A DNA stretch of 64,000 nucleotides from CAVXTT01 sp963764685 (GCA_963764685.1 CAVXTT010000018.1:186001-250000); one strand, 5' to 3'. Counted from the first letter of the stretch, positions 46,431-56,876 are shown. A program made the numbers and translations. Notes: generated by a model from the sequence alone, not told the origin.

Positions 46431-47186
46431 TCAGATACCTCTGAAGAAATAAAGATCAACATCAACACCGGCAGCAAAAGCTATATGTGCAGGGGAACCG
46501 GAAGGTGCAATAATACTGTCCAATGCAAGAAGGTTTGTATCCCACTGCTTTAATTCAACTTCATATAGCGGGTAGGGCATATGATGTACTCTCCCTGTTA
46601 AAAGCTGGTTCCTGTTCCTGTTGTACGCAAATAATAAATATCTTTCGATCAGGAAAAATTCAAGCGAGTCTGCCTGTGCAAAGAACTCTTTACCCTTTGC
46701 AGTGTATCTGAAAATACTCCCCTTATCAATTGATTCCCTGTCCCTCTCTGCCCTGAAAAAAATTTCCCTGCTGCCCGGATCCTTCATTGCAGTTATATTT
46801 GAATAATAATATGGAAGGTGCAGCTGGCGTGCCAGCTGAACTGCAATACGCTGACTTGCATCCAGCGAGTAGAACCAGATACCGGGCAAGCCGTTACTGT
46901 CGTGTACATAAGTACGTACATTTACTTCCTTAAAATCAGAAATAGCAGGAATAGAAGGGAGCAGTATCGGGCGTACATCATATAGAAAAAATGGAACTAT
47001 CCCGATGTAAGCTTTATTTTCAAATGTATCAATGTATAATCCTCCAGGGAGAGTGTCTTGAAGATATGATGCATCCATTTCCCAGTGGAGAAAAAGGAGG
47101 TCCCTCCATTTATGCTTCATAACCGGGAACTCATTTAGCGGCTGGAGTCTTAGCTCAGTCCTTTGTGCTGTTGTGGGTCTTCTCAT
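46431..47186 (-). CDS. DUF2071 (YqjF-like) protein
   Basis: About 251 residues from the ATG MRRPTTAQ at 47186. The longer frame to 47246 adds a hydrophobic leader of 20 residues that the family normally lacks. Family signature: VMKHKWRDLLFLHWEMDASYLQDTLPGGL, YIGIVPFFLYDVRP, FKEVNVRTYVHDSNGLPGIWFYSLDAS and RVHHMPYPLYEVELK. DUF2071 (YqjF) proteins have an acetoacetate decarboxylase-like fold and unproven function. The gene runs toward the tRNA terminator. Confidence 0.85.
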   Translation of the reverse strand: MRRPTTAQRTELRLQPLNEFPVMKHKWRDLLFLHWEMDASYLQDTLPGGLYIDTFENKAYIGIVPFFLYDVRPILLPSIPAISDFKEVNVRTYVHDSNGLPGIWFYSLDASQRIAVQLARQLHLPYYYSNITAMKDPGSREIFFRAERDRESIDKGSIFRYTAKGKEFFAQADSLEFFLIERYLLFAYNRNRNQLLTGRVHHMPYPLYEVELKQWDTNLLALDSIIAPSGSPAHIAFAAGVDVDLYFFRGI

Positions 47187-47246
47187 ACCAAGAAAATAAA
47201 TAACCCAATATTTAAAATTGTGACACGTTATACTTATGAATGTCAC

Positions 47247-48029
47247 AATCGGAATCAGTGCTGTCCAGATTAAATTGAATTATAATAAAAAGATGATGAT
47301 ATAATAACTTTTGGGCAGTCTGTGTATTAAAACCTGGAACAATCACCTCTCTAAAACAATGACAGCTGCGGGGAATAATGCATATTAGGCTTAAGTGGTT
47401 AATCAGCGCTTAAAGATATCTTCTACGATCCGTATCAGCAAAATAGAAATGTCGATGGATTGTTTTTTATTCTAATGTTTTGGGCAAATGCATTATTCCT
47501 GCCGTGCAGCCTTATCCCCTTATTCTGCTTCCTTAAAAGGACTGGTATCCTCAGTAAATCAGCATCTGCTTAACTGAAATACAAAACTTTTCCTGAGCCT
47601 TAGTAGCAACATACACCCACAAACTCTTAACCTTATTAGCTTATCTGAGAGCAATTTATCAGCAGAATTTCGCAAGGTCCTGGATAAGCTAATAAGGTAG
47701 TTAAGGTTGGGGGTGGTACTCGTTGCTACTAAGGTTTCGAACAGATTTCAGCAATATCATTTTGCCTGCCTGATAATTGACTATCAATAACTAATGACTT
47801 TAAGGTTAAATAATTTGTGATCAATACAAATTTATCACCTTTTTATGAGGGACTCTTTTTTACTCTATCGTTTTGGACAGGTCTGATTGGAATAAAATAA
47901 TTCTAATCTCTTTTATACCGGGATTATTTACCTTCAAAGAAACACACTGTTTATAGTATATTTATTATTAAAATATTTATTTAACAGTTTTTAATATTCT
48001 TTTAATGAAAAATTGTCTAAAAGAGAAAA
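47247..48029. other. Long intergenic region with 137-bp inverted repeat (47598-47734)
   Basis: No coding frame was seen in this 780-bp gap. CCTTAGTAGCAAC (47598-47610) is the exact inverse of GTTGCTACTAAGG (47722-47734), and inside it CTTAACC and CTTATTAGCTTATC recur inverted (GATAAGCTAATAAG, GGTTAAGG type). The total imperfect stem is about 50 bp per arm. It belongs to the same style of direct/inverted word structures seen elsewhere. Confidence 0.6.
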
Positions 48030-50451
48030 GTGATACAATTCTTGATAAAAATAGTCCTCCTGATAATTCTTACACTTACAGGTACTTTATACCCCCAGAG
48101 TTACCAGGGGCGTTCTGGTAAAATAAGCGGGAGAGTTATTGACGCTGAATCTTCCAAACCTGTTGAATATGCAAATGTTGTAGTATTCAAAGAATCCGAC
48201 AGCACACAGGTTACGGGAACGATTAGTAATACAGAAGGTAATTTTACTATCGATCCTGTACCCCCCGGAAAGTACTATATAGACGTTCTTTTTATGGGAT
48301 ATGAAAGGGTAAGGATTGCAGGACAGCAAATAGGCAGGAATAATCCATCTTTACAGCTTGGGGATATTAAGATCAAACCGTCATCCGTTAATATGGAGGA
48401 TGTGGTTGTTGAAGGAAACAAACCGGCACTGACCTACCAGATAGATAAAAAAATAATAAATGTTGAACAGCTAGGACCAACAATTTCAGGTAATGCCGCC
48501 GATGTACTTGAAAATGTACCTTCTGTAACAGTAGATGTTGAAGGCAATGTGAGTCTTAGAGGCAGCAGCAGTTTTACGGTTTTAATTGACGGCAGACCAA
48601 CTATAATGGATCCGCAGGATGTACTGCAGCAAATACCTGCAACCTCTATTGAATCAATAGAGATCATTACCAATCCGTCAGCTAAATACAGCGCTGAAGG
48701 TACTGCGGGAATAATAAATATTATTCTGAAAAAGAACAGGAACTCAGGGATATCCGGGATCATTAATGCCAGCGCGGGATTGAATGAGAAGTATGGAGGG
48801 GATGGACTTTTTGAATACAAGGATGGGGATATTGCTGTGAATGCCGGCTTTGATTATAATAACCGGAATTTCCCCGGCACAGAACAAACTATTAACCACA
48901 TACTTTAATGAAGGAAATACTACCACGTATTCTTCTTCAGGAGATTCCCGGAGGGAAAGAGAAAGCTGGGGATTGAGAGGAGGTGTCGATTTAAGTTTGA
49001 GTGAAAACGATCTTCTTAGTCTTGGCGGCAGGTATAATGACAGGAAAATGAACAGGAGCGCTGCCCTGGATTATGAGAATACATCGAATTCGGGAACCGA
49101 ATATTTTATAAATAATACTCTTACCGAAAGATCAGGCAATTCTTTTTCCCTGAACCTTGGTTACAGGAAAAGATTCAACACAACAGGACACGAAATATCC
49201 GCAGACCTGGTATTCAGCAAAGAAACTTCAGATGACTATTCACTTACTGAAGATGTTCAGGATGGTATAATTATTAATGGCAGGAAGACAACCGAGCAGG
49301 GACCAGGTGGTGAATATAACGGTCGTCTTGATTATGTCCTTCCTTTTAGTGAAACCAGCAGACTGGAAGCCGGGTATGAAGGACAGGTTGAACTCACAGA
49401 TGAGCTTACCGGATTTCAGGAGTATAATCCTTTAACCGGAATATATGATCAGAATTCACAATATGATCAGGATGTCAGCTTCGATGAAAGTGAACATTCA
49501 CTCTATTCAATTTATTCAGGTAATCCCGGTAAGTTTGGCTACCAGCTTGGTGTAAGAGGGGAGTATACTAAAAGGTACACAAATCTTAAAACCAGCGGAG
49601 AAAGTTATAACATAGACAGATGGGATTATTTCCCTTCAATTCATACCTCATATAGCTTCTCTCCCTCGCAGCAAATTATGGCAAGCTATACAGGAAGAAT
49701 CAATCGTCCCGGCGGCTGGGCAATGGAACCATTTGTTACCTGGGTAGATGCTACTACTGTACGCCAGGGCAATCCTGAATTATTACCTGAACTAATAGAT
49801 TCGTACGAGATCGGCGGGCAGACACTGCTGGGGATATTTTCAATAAATGCGGATATATATTATCACCACACAAATAATAAAATTGAAGCGGTGCGTTCAG
49901 TCTATGCGGAAAATGTCACTCTGCAGACCTTCGAGAATGTAGGGAAAGACTATTCTTTGGGAACAGAGCTAATGGTAAACTTCGGGATATCTGATTTCTG
50001 GGGTGTGAGTTTAACAGGCAACGCATATGATTACAATATGGAAGGAGCTATAAACGGTGCACCTTTCTCAAGGAGCAGTTTCAACTGGAGAGGCAGAATA
50101 AGCAATAATATCAGTCTTGGCAATACAACACAGATGCAGATCAATTTTATGTATGCCAGTCCAACGGTATCTTCACAGGGCCGAAGAGAAGAAATGATGT
50201 CCTCTGATGTTTCGCTGAGACAGGATTTCTTTGAGAAGAAGCTAAGTCTTATTCTCCAGGTAAGAGATGTTTTCGGATCGGGCCGCTTTGAGTCTACTTC
50301 CCAGGGACCGGGATTTTATTCCTATAATTATATGAAGAGAGAATCCCCGATAGTAATGCTTACTGCAAAATTCAATATTAATAGTTATAAGCAGGACAGA
50401 AAACGTGAGCAGGATGATAATGTACCGATGGATGGGGAGGAGTTTCAATAA
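48030..50451 (+). CDS. TonB-dependent receptor-like outer-membrane protein, frameshifted
   Basis: A GTG start gives a signal peptide (IKIVLLIILTLTGTLYPQS). Then follow a CarboxypepD_reg-like domain (GKISGRVIDAESSKPVEYAN), the plug domain (DVLENVPSVTVDVEGNVSLRG and SIEIITNPSAKYSAEGTAGI), and a beta-barrel ending TAKFNINSYKQ. One extra base near 48895 splits the gene; the second frame runs NKLLTTYFNEGNTTTYSS onward. The full product is about 806 residues. It resembles the OMP_b-brl_3 branch of TonB-linked barrels rather than SusC. No TonB box or SusD partner is evident nearby. Substrate unknown. Confidence 0.8.
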
Positions 50452-50455
50452 ATTA

Positions 50456-51379
50456 TTATTCTGCAAAGCCGTCACCGATGAAAGAGATTTTAATCTTCCC
50501 TGTACTCCTCCTGTATGAACTGCAACGATTGTTGACCCTTTAGGAAAATAATCTTTCCTGATCAGGTCAAATATTCCGAACATCATTTTACCTGTATATA
50601 CCTGGTCAAGCGGAATACCAAACTCTGTTTCAAAATATTCAATAAAATCCAGCAGCTCTGTAGTATATTTAGCATACCCTCCGAAGTGGTAATCAAAAAT
50701 TAAGGTCCACTCTGAATTAACTTTTGTCTGATGCTTCATCAAGTAAATTATTTATATCCCTTTCAAGAAATACTGCTCCTTTAAGCACGGGGAAACCGAG
50801 TACTTTTTTATTCCCGCTGCCTGTTATAAGTCCTGCAATTGTACCTCCCGTTCCGCAGGGTACACAGATATAATCATATTCAATAGAAATGGACGCAGGA
50901 ATTTCAGAGCAGCCTTTTACGGCATAACTATTTGTACCTCCTTCAGGAATTAAATAGAAACTACCGAATTGCTCCCTTAGGTTATTTATTATTTCGTCAT
51001 CTTTCTTTCTGCGATATAAATTCCTGGGCATATAGTGAATGTTCATCCCGCACGATACGGCAAATTCAAGAGTGGGGTTAAGCGGCAGGTGTTCCTCCCC
51101 CCTGATTACTCCTATGGTATTAAATCCGAACATTACTCCAGCCGCGGCAAGCGCATAGATGTGATTGGAATAAGCCCCGCCGAAACTAAGAAGTGTAGAA
51201 TCTCCTGCATCAGCTGCCGCAGCGAGATTGTTTTTCAACTTATACCATTTATTGCCCGAAATATAGGGATGGATCAGGTCTTCACGTTGAATAAATAATC
51301 CAATGCCTTTTGTTTTGAAAAGAGGGATTTCAATTTTTTGAAGAACAGCGGAGGCGGTATTTATTTGAGGAAGCACCAA
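50456..51379 (-). CDS. PLP-dependent ACC deaminase/D-cysteine desulfhydrase-family enzyme, frameshifted
   Basis: The first frame (start 51379) contains the PLP-lysine region SGNKWYKLKNN, FGGAYSNHIYALAAAG and IPEGGTNSYAVKGCSEI. The second frame (from about 50735) continues VNSEWTLIFDYHFGGYAKYT, GIPLDQVYTGKMMFGIFDLI and VAVHTGGVQG. A third change near 50490 would give IGDGFAE and a stop at 50456. The total of about 307 residues is normal for the family. Members deaminate 1-aminocyclopropane-1-carboxylate or desulfhydrate D-cysteine; the latter is more common outside plant-associated bacteria. It converges on the receptor gene. Confidence 0.7.
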
Positions 51380-51384
51380 TTAGT

Positions 51385-51530
51385 TTACTGAGTAATTTCA
51401 GGTAAAGTAATTTCGAAATGTGCACCTTGATTATTAAATGCTTTTATATCGCCATCAAGCTGCCCAACAAGTGAATGAATGAGCTGCATTTCAGGTGTTT
51501 CTGTCCAAATGATATTAAAATTGTCGGGCA
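51385..51530 (-). pseudogene. Histidine kinase ATPase-domain remnant
   Basis: A minus-strand frame ending at 51385 reads NIIWTETPEMQLIHSLVGQLDGDIKA followed by GAHFEITLP. This is the last about 40 residues of a HATPase_c domain (compare the GLQLVxSLVxQLDGxI ... GTxFxI pattern). Nothing upstream encodes the rest of a kinase, so it looks like a 3' fragment left by deletion or rearrangement. Confidence 0.6.
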
Positions 51531-51720
51531 ATTATTTAAGATAACTGTATAAATGATTCAAAAATAAATAATTAAAACCTAATTATTTTATTCCGTGATA
51601 CGAACCACATAGTATTACATATTATAAAAATAATTGACAATAAATGAGACACATTTATTTACTGCAGCTTTTCCGATATTACGCTATCTTAATTATTCAA
51701 ATTCAGAGGAGCGTAAATAA

Positions 51721-51900
51721 ATGTCAGGAAATTTATTGGTTATACCATACGGTGATAAATGGGCGATTGAAGAAGAAGACAGCGACATTAGAATTGTACA
51801 CAATACCAGGGAAGATGCAATCCGGGAAGCCAGGAAAATGGCAAGAGATAAAAGGGTGGATATGTCGGTAAGGGACTCTTCGTCCCCTACAAATGAGTAA
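51721..51900 (+). CDS. DUF2188-family small protein
   Basis: A 59-residue frame preceded by a strong AGAGGAG ribosome site. LLVIPYGDKWAIEEEDSDIR, VHNTREDAIREARKMARDKR and VDMSVRDS match the DUF2188 pattern (VxxxxxGWAVxxE ... TxxEAixxArxxA ... vhxrdG). Function of DUF2188 is unknown. The terminator hairpin directly after the stop (51901-51928) supports it as a real unit. Confidence 0.8.
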   Translation: MSGNLLVIPYGDKWAIEEEDSDIRIVHNTREDAIREARKMARDKRVDMSVRDSSSPTNE

Positions 51901-51928
51901 TATAAATGGGCGCAAGCCCATTTATATT
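51901..51928 (+). terminator. Terminator hairpin after DUF2188
   Basis: TATAAATGGGC pairs with GCCCATTTATA across GCAA; a weak T-tract follows. It starts at the base after the stop codon. Confidence 0.75.
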
Positions 51929-51941
51929 GTCAAAGTGAGCC

Positions 51942-52624
51942 TTATTTTAAAGATGCCAGGAGCCGGGTGTACTTGTCCAAATATTCTCCCACTGATTTTC
52001 TTCTATATTGCATTATAAATCTTGGATGTTCCAAAACTATAATTTTATCGAAGATCTTTATCTGCTCATTTATTTTTTCCAGGAAGTATGCGTTCTTCTT
52101 TCCCAAAGACACCGCTGAACAGGCATAGCTCCGAATCGAGACTGTCTCTTTAAATTATTATAGATATATTCTTTTACTGCCTTATACAATTCCGGTGTAT
52201 CATAATAATTGATATTCTTTCCGTTTTTTATAAGTGCAAGTGGAAATAATGCTGTAAGGTAAAAACGGGAAAAGAAATCCCGGGGACCGCCCATCCGGTC
52301 AATTAACTGGTAAATAAATGTGCTGGAAAGTTCTCTTTTTTGGGGAAAGTCATTATGGATCCCGCAGTAACTTTTAAGAGCAAAAGGATCTGTAAAAGGT
52401 ACACCGGTAATGCCTCCGCCGAATCTTCCCGGATTTATTCCAAGAATAAAAATCCGTTGACTGCCATTATCGTAAAATTTATTGAAGAATGAGTTCACTA
52501 TTTCAATAACTTTTATTTCTGTATAGGGATTAAGAATAGAAACAGGGGAGGGGATCGAGGGAAGATTTAAATTAAGAAAATAGTTAATTGCTTTTTCACC
52601 AAATGAAAGTTCCTTACTTGTCAT
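51942..52624 (-). CDS. SMUG2-type uracil-DNA glycosylase family (DUF4918), frameshifted
   Basis: The first frame (start 52624) carries FGEKAINYFLNLNLPSIP, RIFILGINPGRFGGGITGVP, TDPFALKSYCGI and ELSSTFIYQLID, the SMUG2/DUF4918 pattern. A missing base near 52115 shifts the frame; the continuation ACSAVSLGKKNAYFLEKINE and IIVLEHPRFIMQYRRKSVGE runs to the stop at 51942. The complete product is about 227 residues, the family norm. It would excise uracil or damaged pyrimidines. Its start overlaps the end of the AlaX-like gene upstream. Confidence 0.8.
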
Positions 52625-53072
52625 CAGGTCTGATTACTTTAAACCTTAATCTTAAAATACCTTCATTAAAATCAGAGGATATGATTTTGAAATCCCCTAC
52701 TTCTGACGTATTCCTGACGTGGATGCCGCTGCAGGGACAATCATCATAATCTCCAACCGAAATTATTCTAACCGTATCTCCTGCATTATCGGGGAGCCGT
52801 TCAAGATTAAAAATACTTCCCGCCTCGTCTCTGTCATAAAAGGTTTCAAGCACCGGAAGATTTTTACTGATCACTTCATTTACCTTCAACTGAACATCTG
52901 ATATTTCTTTTCCGGTAAGAGCACGGTCAAAATGATAGTCGCATTTAGATTTTTTCTTCTCAATGTGTGCACTGAAAGCCCTTCCGCATTTGAACATACT
53001 ATCCATTGTTCTGTTCAGGATATGCTCGGCGGTATGCATCGCAGGATCATATTCTTTATTTGCGGTTACCAT
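52614..53072 (-). CDS. AlaX-like alanyl-tRNA trans-editing domain protein
   Basis: A 152-residue protein with MHTAEHILNRTM (HxxxH zinc motif), YHFDRALTGKEISDV and CPCSGIHVRNTSEVGDF (C...H completing the zinc site), the second-additional-domain fold of AlaRS found free-standing as AlaX. It would hydrolyse mischarged tRNA-Ala (Ser or Gly). It sits in a minus-strand run with the septoil knot protein upstream and SMUG2 downstream, overlapping both. Confidence 0.82.
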   Translation of the reverse strand: MVTANKEYDPAMHTAEHILNRTMDSMFKCGRAFSAHIEKKKSKCDYHFDRALTGKEISDVQLKVNEVISKNLPVLETFYDRDEAGSIFNLERLPDNAGDTVRIISVGDYDDCPCSGIHVRNTSEVGDFKIISSDFNEGILRLRFKVIRPDDK

Positions 53073-53397
53073 ACATAAGATGTATTAAAGATCGGTTTCT
53101 CCAGCCGGCCTGGTAATCATATTTTACAAAATAAATTTTAAGATCAGCCTGGTAATCATAATCGGTAAAATATATTTTTTTGTCTGCCTGGTAGTCATAT
53201 TTAGTGAAATACCAGAGTCCCTGTTCAACGGCCTGATAATCATAATCTACTTTATAAACAAGCAGATCGGCCTGGTAATCATATTCGGTGATAAAGACCT
53301 TTATATCTGCCTGGTAATCATAATTTGTTGAAAAGACCTTTTGGCCGTTGATATTAATAACGTTCAATAAAAATAGAATTACCAGGAGTCGCATCAT
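53056..53397 (-). CDS. Secreted YDYQAD-repeat protein, probable 7(1) septoil knot (DUF6150)
   Basis: A 113-residue protein with signal peptide (MMRLLVILFLLNVININGQ). Six YDYQA motifs follow at 13-19 residue spacing (YDYQADIKVFITE, YDYQADLLVYKVD, YDYQADKKIYFTD, YDYQADLKIYFVK) and a closing YDYQAGWRNRSLIHLMYG. This matches DUF6150 (Septknot), a family for which AlphaFold studies predicted a 7_1 knotted fold. Function is unknown. The gene shows the repeats at DNA level as well (CCTGGTAATCATA on the plus strand). It overlaps the AlaX-like gene by 17 bp. Confidence 0.8.
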   Translation of the reverse strand: MMRLLVILFLLNVININGQKVFSTNYDYQADIKVFITEYDYQADLLVYKVDYDYQAVEQGLWYFTKYDYQADKKIYFTDYDYQADLKIYFVKYDYQAGWRNRSLIHLMYGNRK

Positions 53398-53485
53398 TTT
53401 TATACAAAATAAAGAACAAATTAAATAAAATTACAGGGCAGGTCAACGGACATTTATATTCCCGGGATCTGCAATTTTACAAAAA

Positions 53486-53516
53486 AAAGCTCCTTATCCG
53501 TTTAAGGATAAGGAGC
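53486..53516 (-). terminator. Rho-independent terminator
   Basis: On the minus strand GCTCCTTATCC pairs with GGATAAGGAGC over a short loop and is followed by eight T residues. It terminates the lipoprotein gene at 53528-54209. Confidence 0.88.
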
Positions 53517-53527
53517 AGGGGATCCTT

Positions 53528-54209
53528 TTAATGAGAGTCGATCAGGGGGTTTGAGTTTACAAACAGGTGAACTCCCTGAATTTCACCTTCTCTGAAACCT
53601 GGTATAATTATTTTGGAACTATTATCCGGCCGCTGGAGATAAACCAGCTCATCGGCACCGGGTTTGTCTATATATGCAAAAGCTTCAATCACATCGGGAG
53701 TCCATGGCAATGCGGAAATTACAAGCTGTTCTTCTCTGATTTGCCAGGTTGAATATACTCCTCTGAATCTATGGGAATCCTCGTAGGGAGGAGTCAGGTC
53801 AACTTCTGAAACCCTGTTAAGAACGAACGCTTTAATTTCTTTAACAGGTTTATCCGCATCCAGTCTCAGCTTCATAGTTGTTGAACCCGGCTGATTGACG
53901 AAATATAAAGCGGGTTCACCGTTAGCATCGGCAATACGATTTCCATAAATAACCATTACAAACAGATCTTCCACATCCTCGATGTTTCTGTCAATTTGAA
54001 TATTAACATTCTGCATGGTTTTAGTCGCTGGAACATTCCAATCCAGTACTTTTACTTCTTCAAAGCTTTGAAGATAGTCATAGGGAAACAGGTATTGTCC
54101 CTCAGACGTTTTAGTAGCTGTTATCTTTTATCGGGTCGGTAATTGTCTCTGAGCAGGACATTAAAATAACCGCAGCAAACAAGGCCGTTAAAAACAATAT
54201 TTTTTTCAT
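53528..54209 (-). CDS. Lipoprotein of unknown function, frameshifted
   Basis: A perfect AAAGGAGG ribosome site precedes the ATG at 54209. The first frame gives a lipoprotein signal (MKKILFLTALFAAVILMSC) and SETITDPIKD, then an extra base near 54125 breaks the frame. The second frame continues TATKTSEGQYLFPYDYLQSF to the stop at 53528. The product is about 226 residues, with two beta-rich halves. No known motif. A strong terminator follows. Confidence 0.7.
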
Positions 54210-54705
54210 ATTTACCTCCTTTAGGTATAAGTATCATAAAAATTTTTTACAGCTAAGCATTATTTAATAAACATCAAATCTTAACATATCCTTGTACATT
54301 TTGAGATACTAAAAATATCACTGATTTACTATGGTACAACGCAATGCTAGAATAAAATCACATAAAGTGACAGGTAAGTCCAAATTTGAAACATAATTGA
54401 AGATTTGCTCCTTAACTGGATTTAGGTACAGATTTTGAAATAATTAGTAATTAACCGGCCCGGTACTTATGGGATTCCGGTTACATCCGGGGAAGTAATT
54501 TTGATTTAATTTAGATTATTCTTTAAAAAGTGATATAACAGGAAGAATAGGTTATTAATTGAAAGGGAATATATATATTTGGTTGTCATTTTTATTTTAT
54601 TCGTCCGGATATACCATACGAATGAGGCAGAGACTTTCAAACTTATTTATGAAGCCGGCTATTATGGAAAGCATCCATTGTAAATCATATAGGAGATGAG
54701 CGCAA
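54210..54705. other. Intergenic region, nothing supported
   Basis: A 495-bp AT-rich gap between divergent units. No conserved frame or repeat family was recognised; it probably holds promoters for the two flanking genes. Confidence 0.5.
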
Positions 54706-54894
54706 ATGGAGAATGCAATCAATAAACTCTCTCAATTGATAGAAGAGTTAGTTGCTATAGAACTTGTTAATATTGCAGTTAAACTGAGTAACGAAAAAAA
54801 TGATCCGGATATTCACAAGCAGATGGAAACTGCTTTGGAATATGTTGTTGAGGCCAGGAAAAAAATTAAACGAGCGTTAACCTATCATACCTGA
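54706..54894 (+). CDS. Small hypothetical helical protein
   Basis: A 62-residue frame with a good ribosome site (ATAGGAGATGAGCGCAA). The product MENAINKLSQLIEELVAIEL is wholly alpha-helical and charged, ending VEARKKIKRALTYHT. No family recognised. A terminator-like hairpin lies 150 bp downstream. Confidence 0.6.
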   Translation: MENAINKLSQLIEELVAIELVNIAVKLSNEKNDPDIHKQMETALEYVVEARKKIKRALTYHT

Positions 54895-55037
54895 CAGCAT
54901 TTACAGGGTGAGCTAATACAATTCAGTTTTCGGGCAATAGTCCTTCCACACTATTTTTATGCATTGAAGCCTTTATAATCAAGTACCTATTTTTACATTA
55001 TCAATTGGGTCTCGTAAGATACCTGATGGGAAATGGG

Positions 55038-55070
55038 ACTTCCGGTTTTTATGCTGGAAGTCTTATTTCT
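55038..55070 (+). terminator. Terminator-like hairpin
   Basis: GACTTCC pairs with GGAAGTC across a 12-nt loop, followed by TTATTTCTTTT on the plus strand. Confidence 0.55.
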
Positions 55071-55144
55071 TTTAAACACCTGATAATTTTAAGATTTTCC
55101 GGTTTAACAAGGACGATTTCAAGTTTTTCTTTGGCGGCAAATTC

Positions 55145-55582
55145 TTACTCTTTTTTCTCTGCTAAAAATTTCACCCGCCCTAAAGCTTTGGGAAACCTGA
55201 CCTTAAATGTTTCTTCCTGTCCCGGTGGAACGTCGATATTAACCCTCAAAGTGGTAATGTTGTTATTTTCCTCCAGCGAATAACTCTCCGTTCCGCCAGT
55301 CCATTCTTTTTCTCGTTCATGCTCTCCGCTATCCTTTGTATCAGCCATCTGCCTGAATGACACAAATTCGTTGAGAGCAAGCTTCTCGATCAAACTCGTC
55401 ACGCCGTAACCGGATACGGAGGAAATAAACTGCACTTCGTTGCCTTCCTTCATCTCTCCGACCATATATGTTCCTTCGTCGATAATGTTTGCCCATTCCC
55501 GTAATGTCTTGTCCTCCCAAAGAGTATTCCAAACTTTTACTCGGCTGGTTTTTATTTTAATTGAAAATTGCAGTTTTTGCAT
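55145..55582 (-). CDS. SRPBCC-family (AHSA1-like) protein
   Basis: A 145-residue START/SRPBCC-fold protein: IKIKTSRVKVWNTLWEDKTL, REWANIIDEGTYMVGEMKEG, NEFVSFRQMADTKDSGEH and a C-terminal helix KVRFPKALGRVKFLAEK. Such proteins bind small hydrophobic ligands or act as chaperone activators (Aha1). It lies just past tRNA-Ser on the same strand; no partner evident. Confidence 0.8.
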   Translation of the reverse strand: MQKLQFSIKIKTSRVKVWNTLWEDKTLREWANIIDEGTYMVGEMKEGNEVQFISSVSGYGVTSLIEKLALNEFVSFRQMADTKDSGEHEREKEWTGGTESYSLEENNNITTLRVNIDVPPGQEETFKVRFPKALGRVKFLAEKKE

Positions 55583-55782
55583 AGCTTTATTTTAAAGGTT
55601 TACCGCCATTATCTTTGGCGGTTTGACGTATTGCATTAAGAATGTCTGATTTAGTCAAATTACTCATATTGTTTTAAATTCCAAATTATCCTCATAATGT
55701 TCAAACGTAGGTGTGCTGAAAGTATATTTTTTACCTTTAACATTCATTCGAAAAAGGCGAGCCAACGACTTCATTTCTTAAC

Positions 55783-55874
55783 TGGCGGAGAGACAGGGAT
55801 TCGAACCCTGGGTCCGGCAAACGCCAGACAACGGTTTTCGAGACCGTCCCATTCAACCACTCTGGCATCTCTCC
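55783..55874 (-). tRNA. tRNA-Ser (anticodon CGA)
   Basis: A 92-nt minus-strand tRNA with a long variable arm (GTCTGGCGTTTGCCGGAC type), acceptor GGAGAGA/TCTCTCC and encoded CCA. Anticodon stem ACGGT/ACCGT with loop CTCGAAA gives anticodon CGA, codon UCG. Unlike the tRNA-Ala genes here, its CCA end is encoded. Confidence 0.93.
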
Positions 55875-55948
55875 AAAAATTTGAATGTAAAAATACAAAA
55901 AAGAACTTTATGAATGAGATTTGAGCTTCTGAGGTAAATTATCTCATT

Positions 55949-56689
55949 CTAGCCGAAAATGAGATGAACGGCAAAAATGAGGATCAGACCTGAAAGAAAA
56001 GATGTGATTACCAATCCTTTGTGATTCTTAAGCATTTCTCCCAGTACAGCATGAAAAGAGAGATATATAAAGCCGCCGGAAATATGCGACATTACAATTC
56101 CGGTAATTTCAGGAGAGAATGTTCTTTCTAGAAAAAGGTATCCGCCTACAGCTCCAAGAACGGTAACCAGTTCGACAAGAATTACATACAACAAAATTTT
56201 TGAGCGGACGTACCCGGCACTGAACATCAGGGCGGCTAAAGCTAATCCTTCGGGAAATTTATGTGTAGTTATTGCTGCAAATACCGACTCGTGGTGCGTT
56301 TCAGAGCTGCCGGTTGTGATCGCAACACCGTCAAGAAAAGAATGGATCGATAATGCTGTTAAAAGTGTCCATACAATTTCAGTGAATTTTTTAGTAGTCT
56401 GCTCGTCAAAATGGGATGCCGAGCAGGCAGGACATACGTGTGCAAAGTATTTACTGATAAAGAAAAATAAAAGATATCCGGAGGCAAGACTAACGATAAG
56501 TTCAAGAATGGGGATGTATTCTGAAGATTCAGGTAATAAAGTAAATGCTGCTGCACTGAATAATGCACCGGCAGAAAAAGAAATCAATGCGCACAGCTTC
56601 TTATGATCCAGTTTTATTGTAAAAATCAGCAATGCTCCTGCCAACGCAGAGATAACCGGAATAAAAGCTTTTACCAGGACATCAGTCAT
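55949..56689 (-). CDS. ZIP-family divalent metal transporter
   Basis: A 246-residue membrane protein with about eight hydrophobic segments. The ZIP transmembrane motifs are HSFLDGVAI in segment 4 and HKFPEGLALAAL in segment 5, plus a Cys/His-containing loop (HVCPACSASHFDEQTTKKF) between segments 3 and 4 that could be a metal-sensing site. It would import zinc or iron into the cytoplasm. It is a single-gene unit upstream of tRNA-Ser. Confidence 0.88.
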   Translation of the reverse strand: MTDVLVKAFIPVISALAGALLIFTIKLDHKKLCALISFSAGALFSAAAFTLLPESSEYIPILELIVSLASGYLLFFFISKYFAHVCPACSASHFDEQTTKKFTEIVWTLLTALSIHSFLDGVAITTGSSETHHESVFAAITTHKFPEGLALAALMFSAGYVRSKILLYVILVELVTVLGAVGGYLFLERTFSPEITGIVMSHISGGFIYLSFHAVLGEMLKNHKGLVITSFLSGLILIFAVHLIFG

Positions 56690-56876
56690 AATAATTATAT
56701 ACGGGAAACGATCTGAAGGAGTTTAAATTAAAAGTGCGGAAAGGGGGAGATTATCCGCCTTCCTATAAATATTCATAAATTAAGCCAAAAATATACTGTT
56801 TTACCACCCGGTTACCAAAAAGCTACTCATTTAATTTTTATCTGAAAGAATTATTTAATTGGGATGTTATCACTCC

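Noticed and set aside
51535..51720. Continuation of the histidine kinase upstream of 51530
   Set aside because: The sequence there is AT-rich and shows no coding in any frame.
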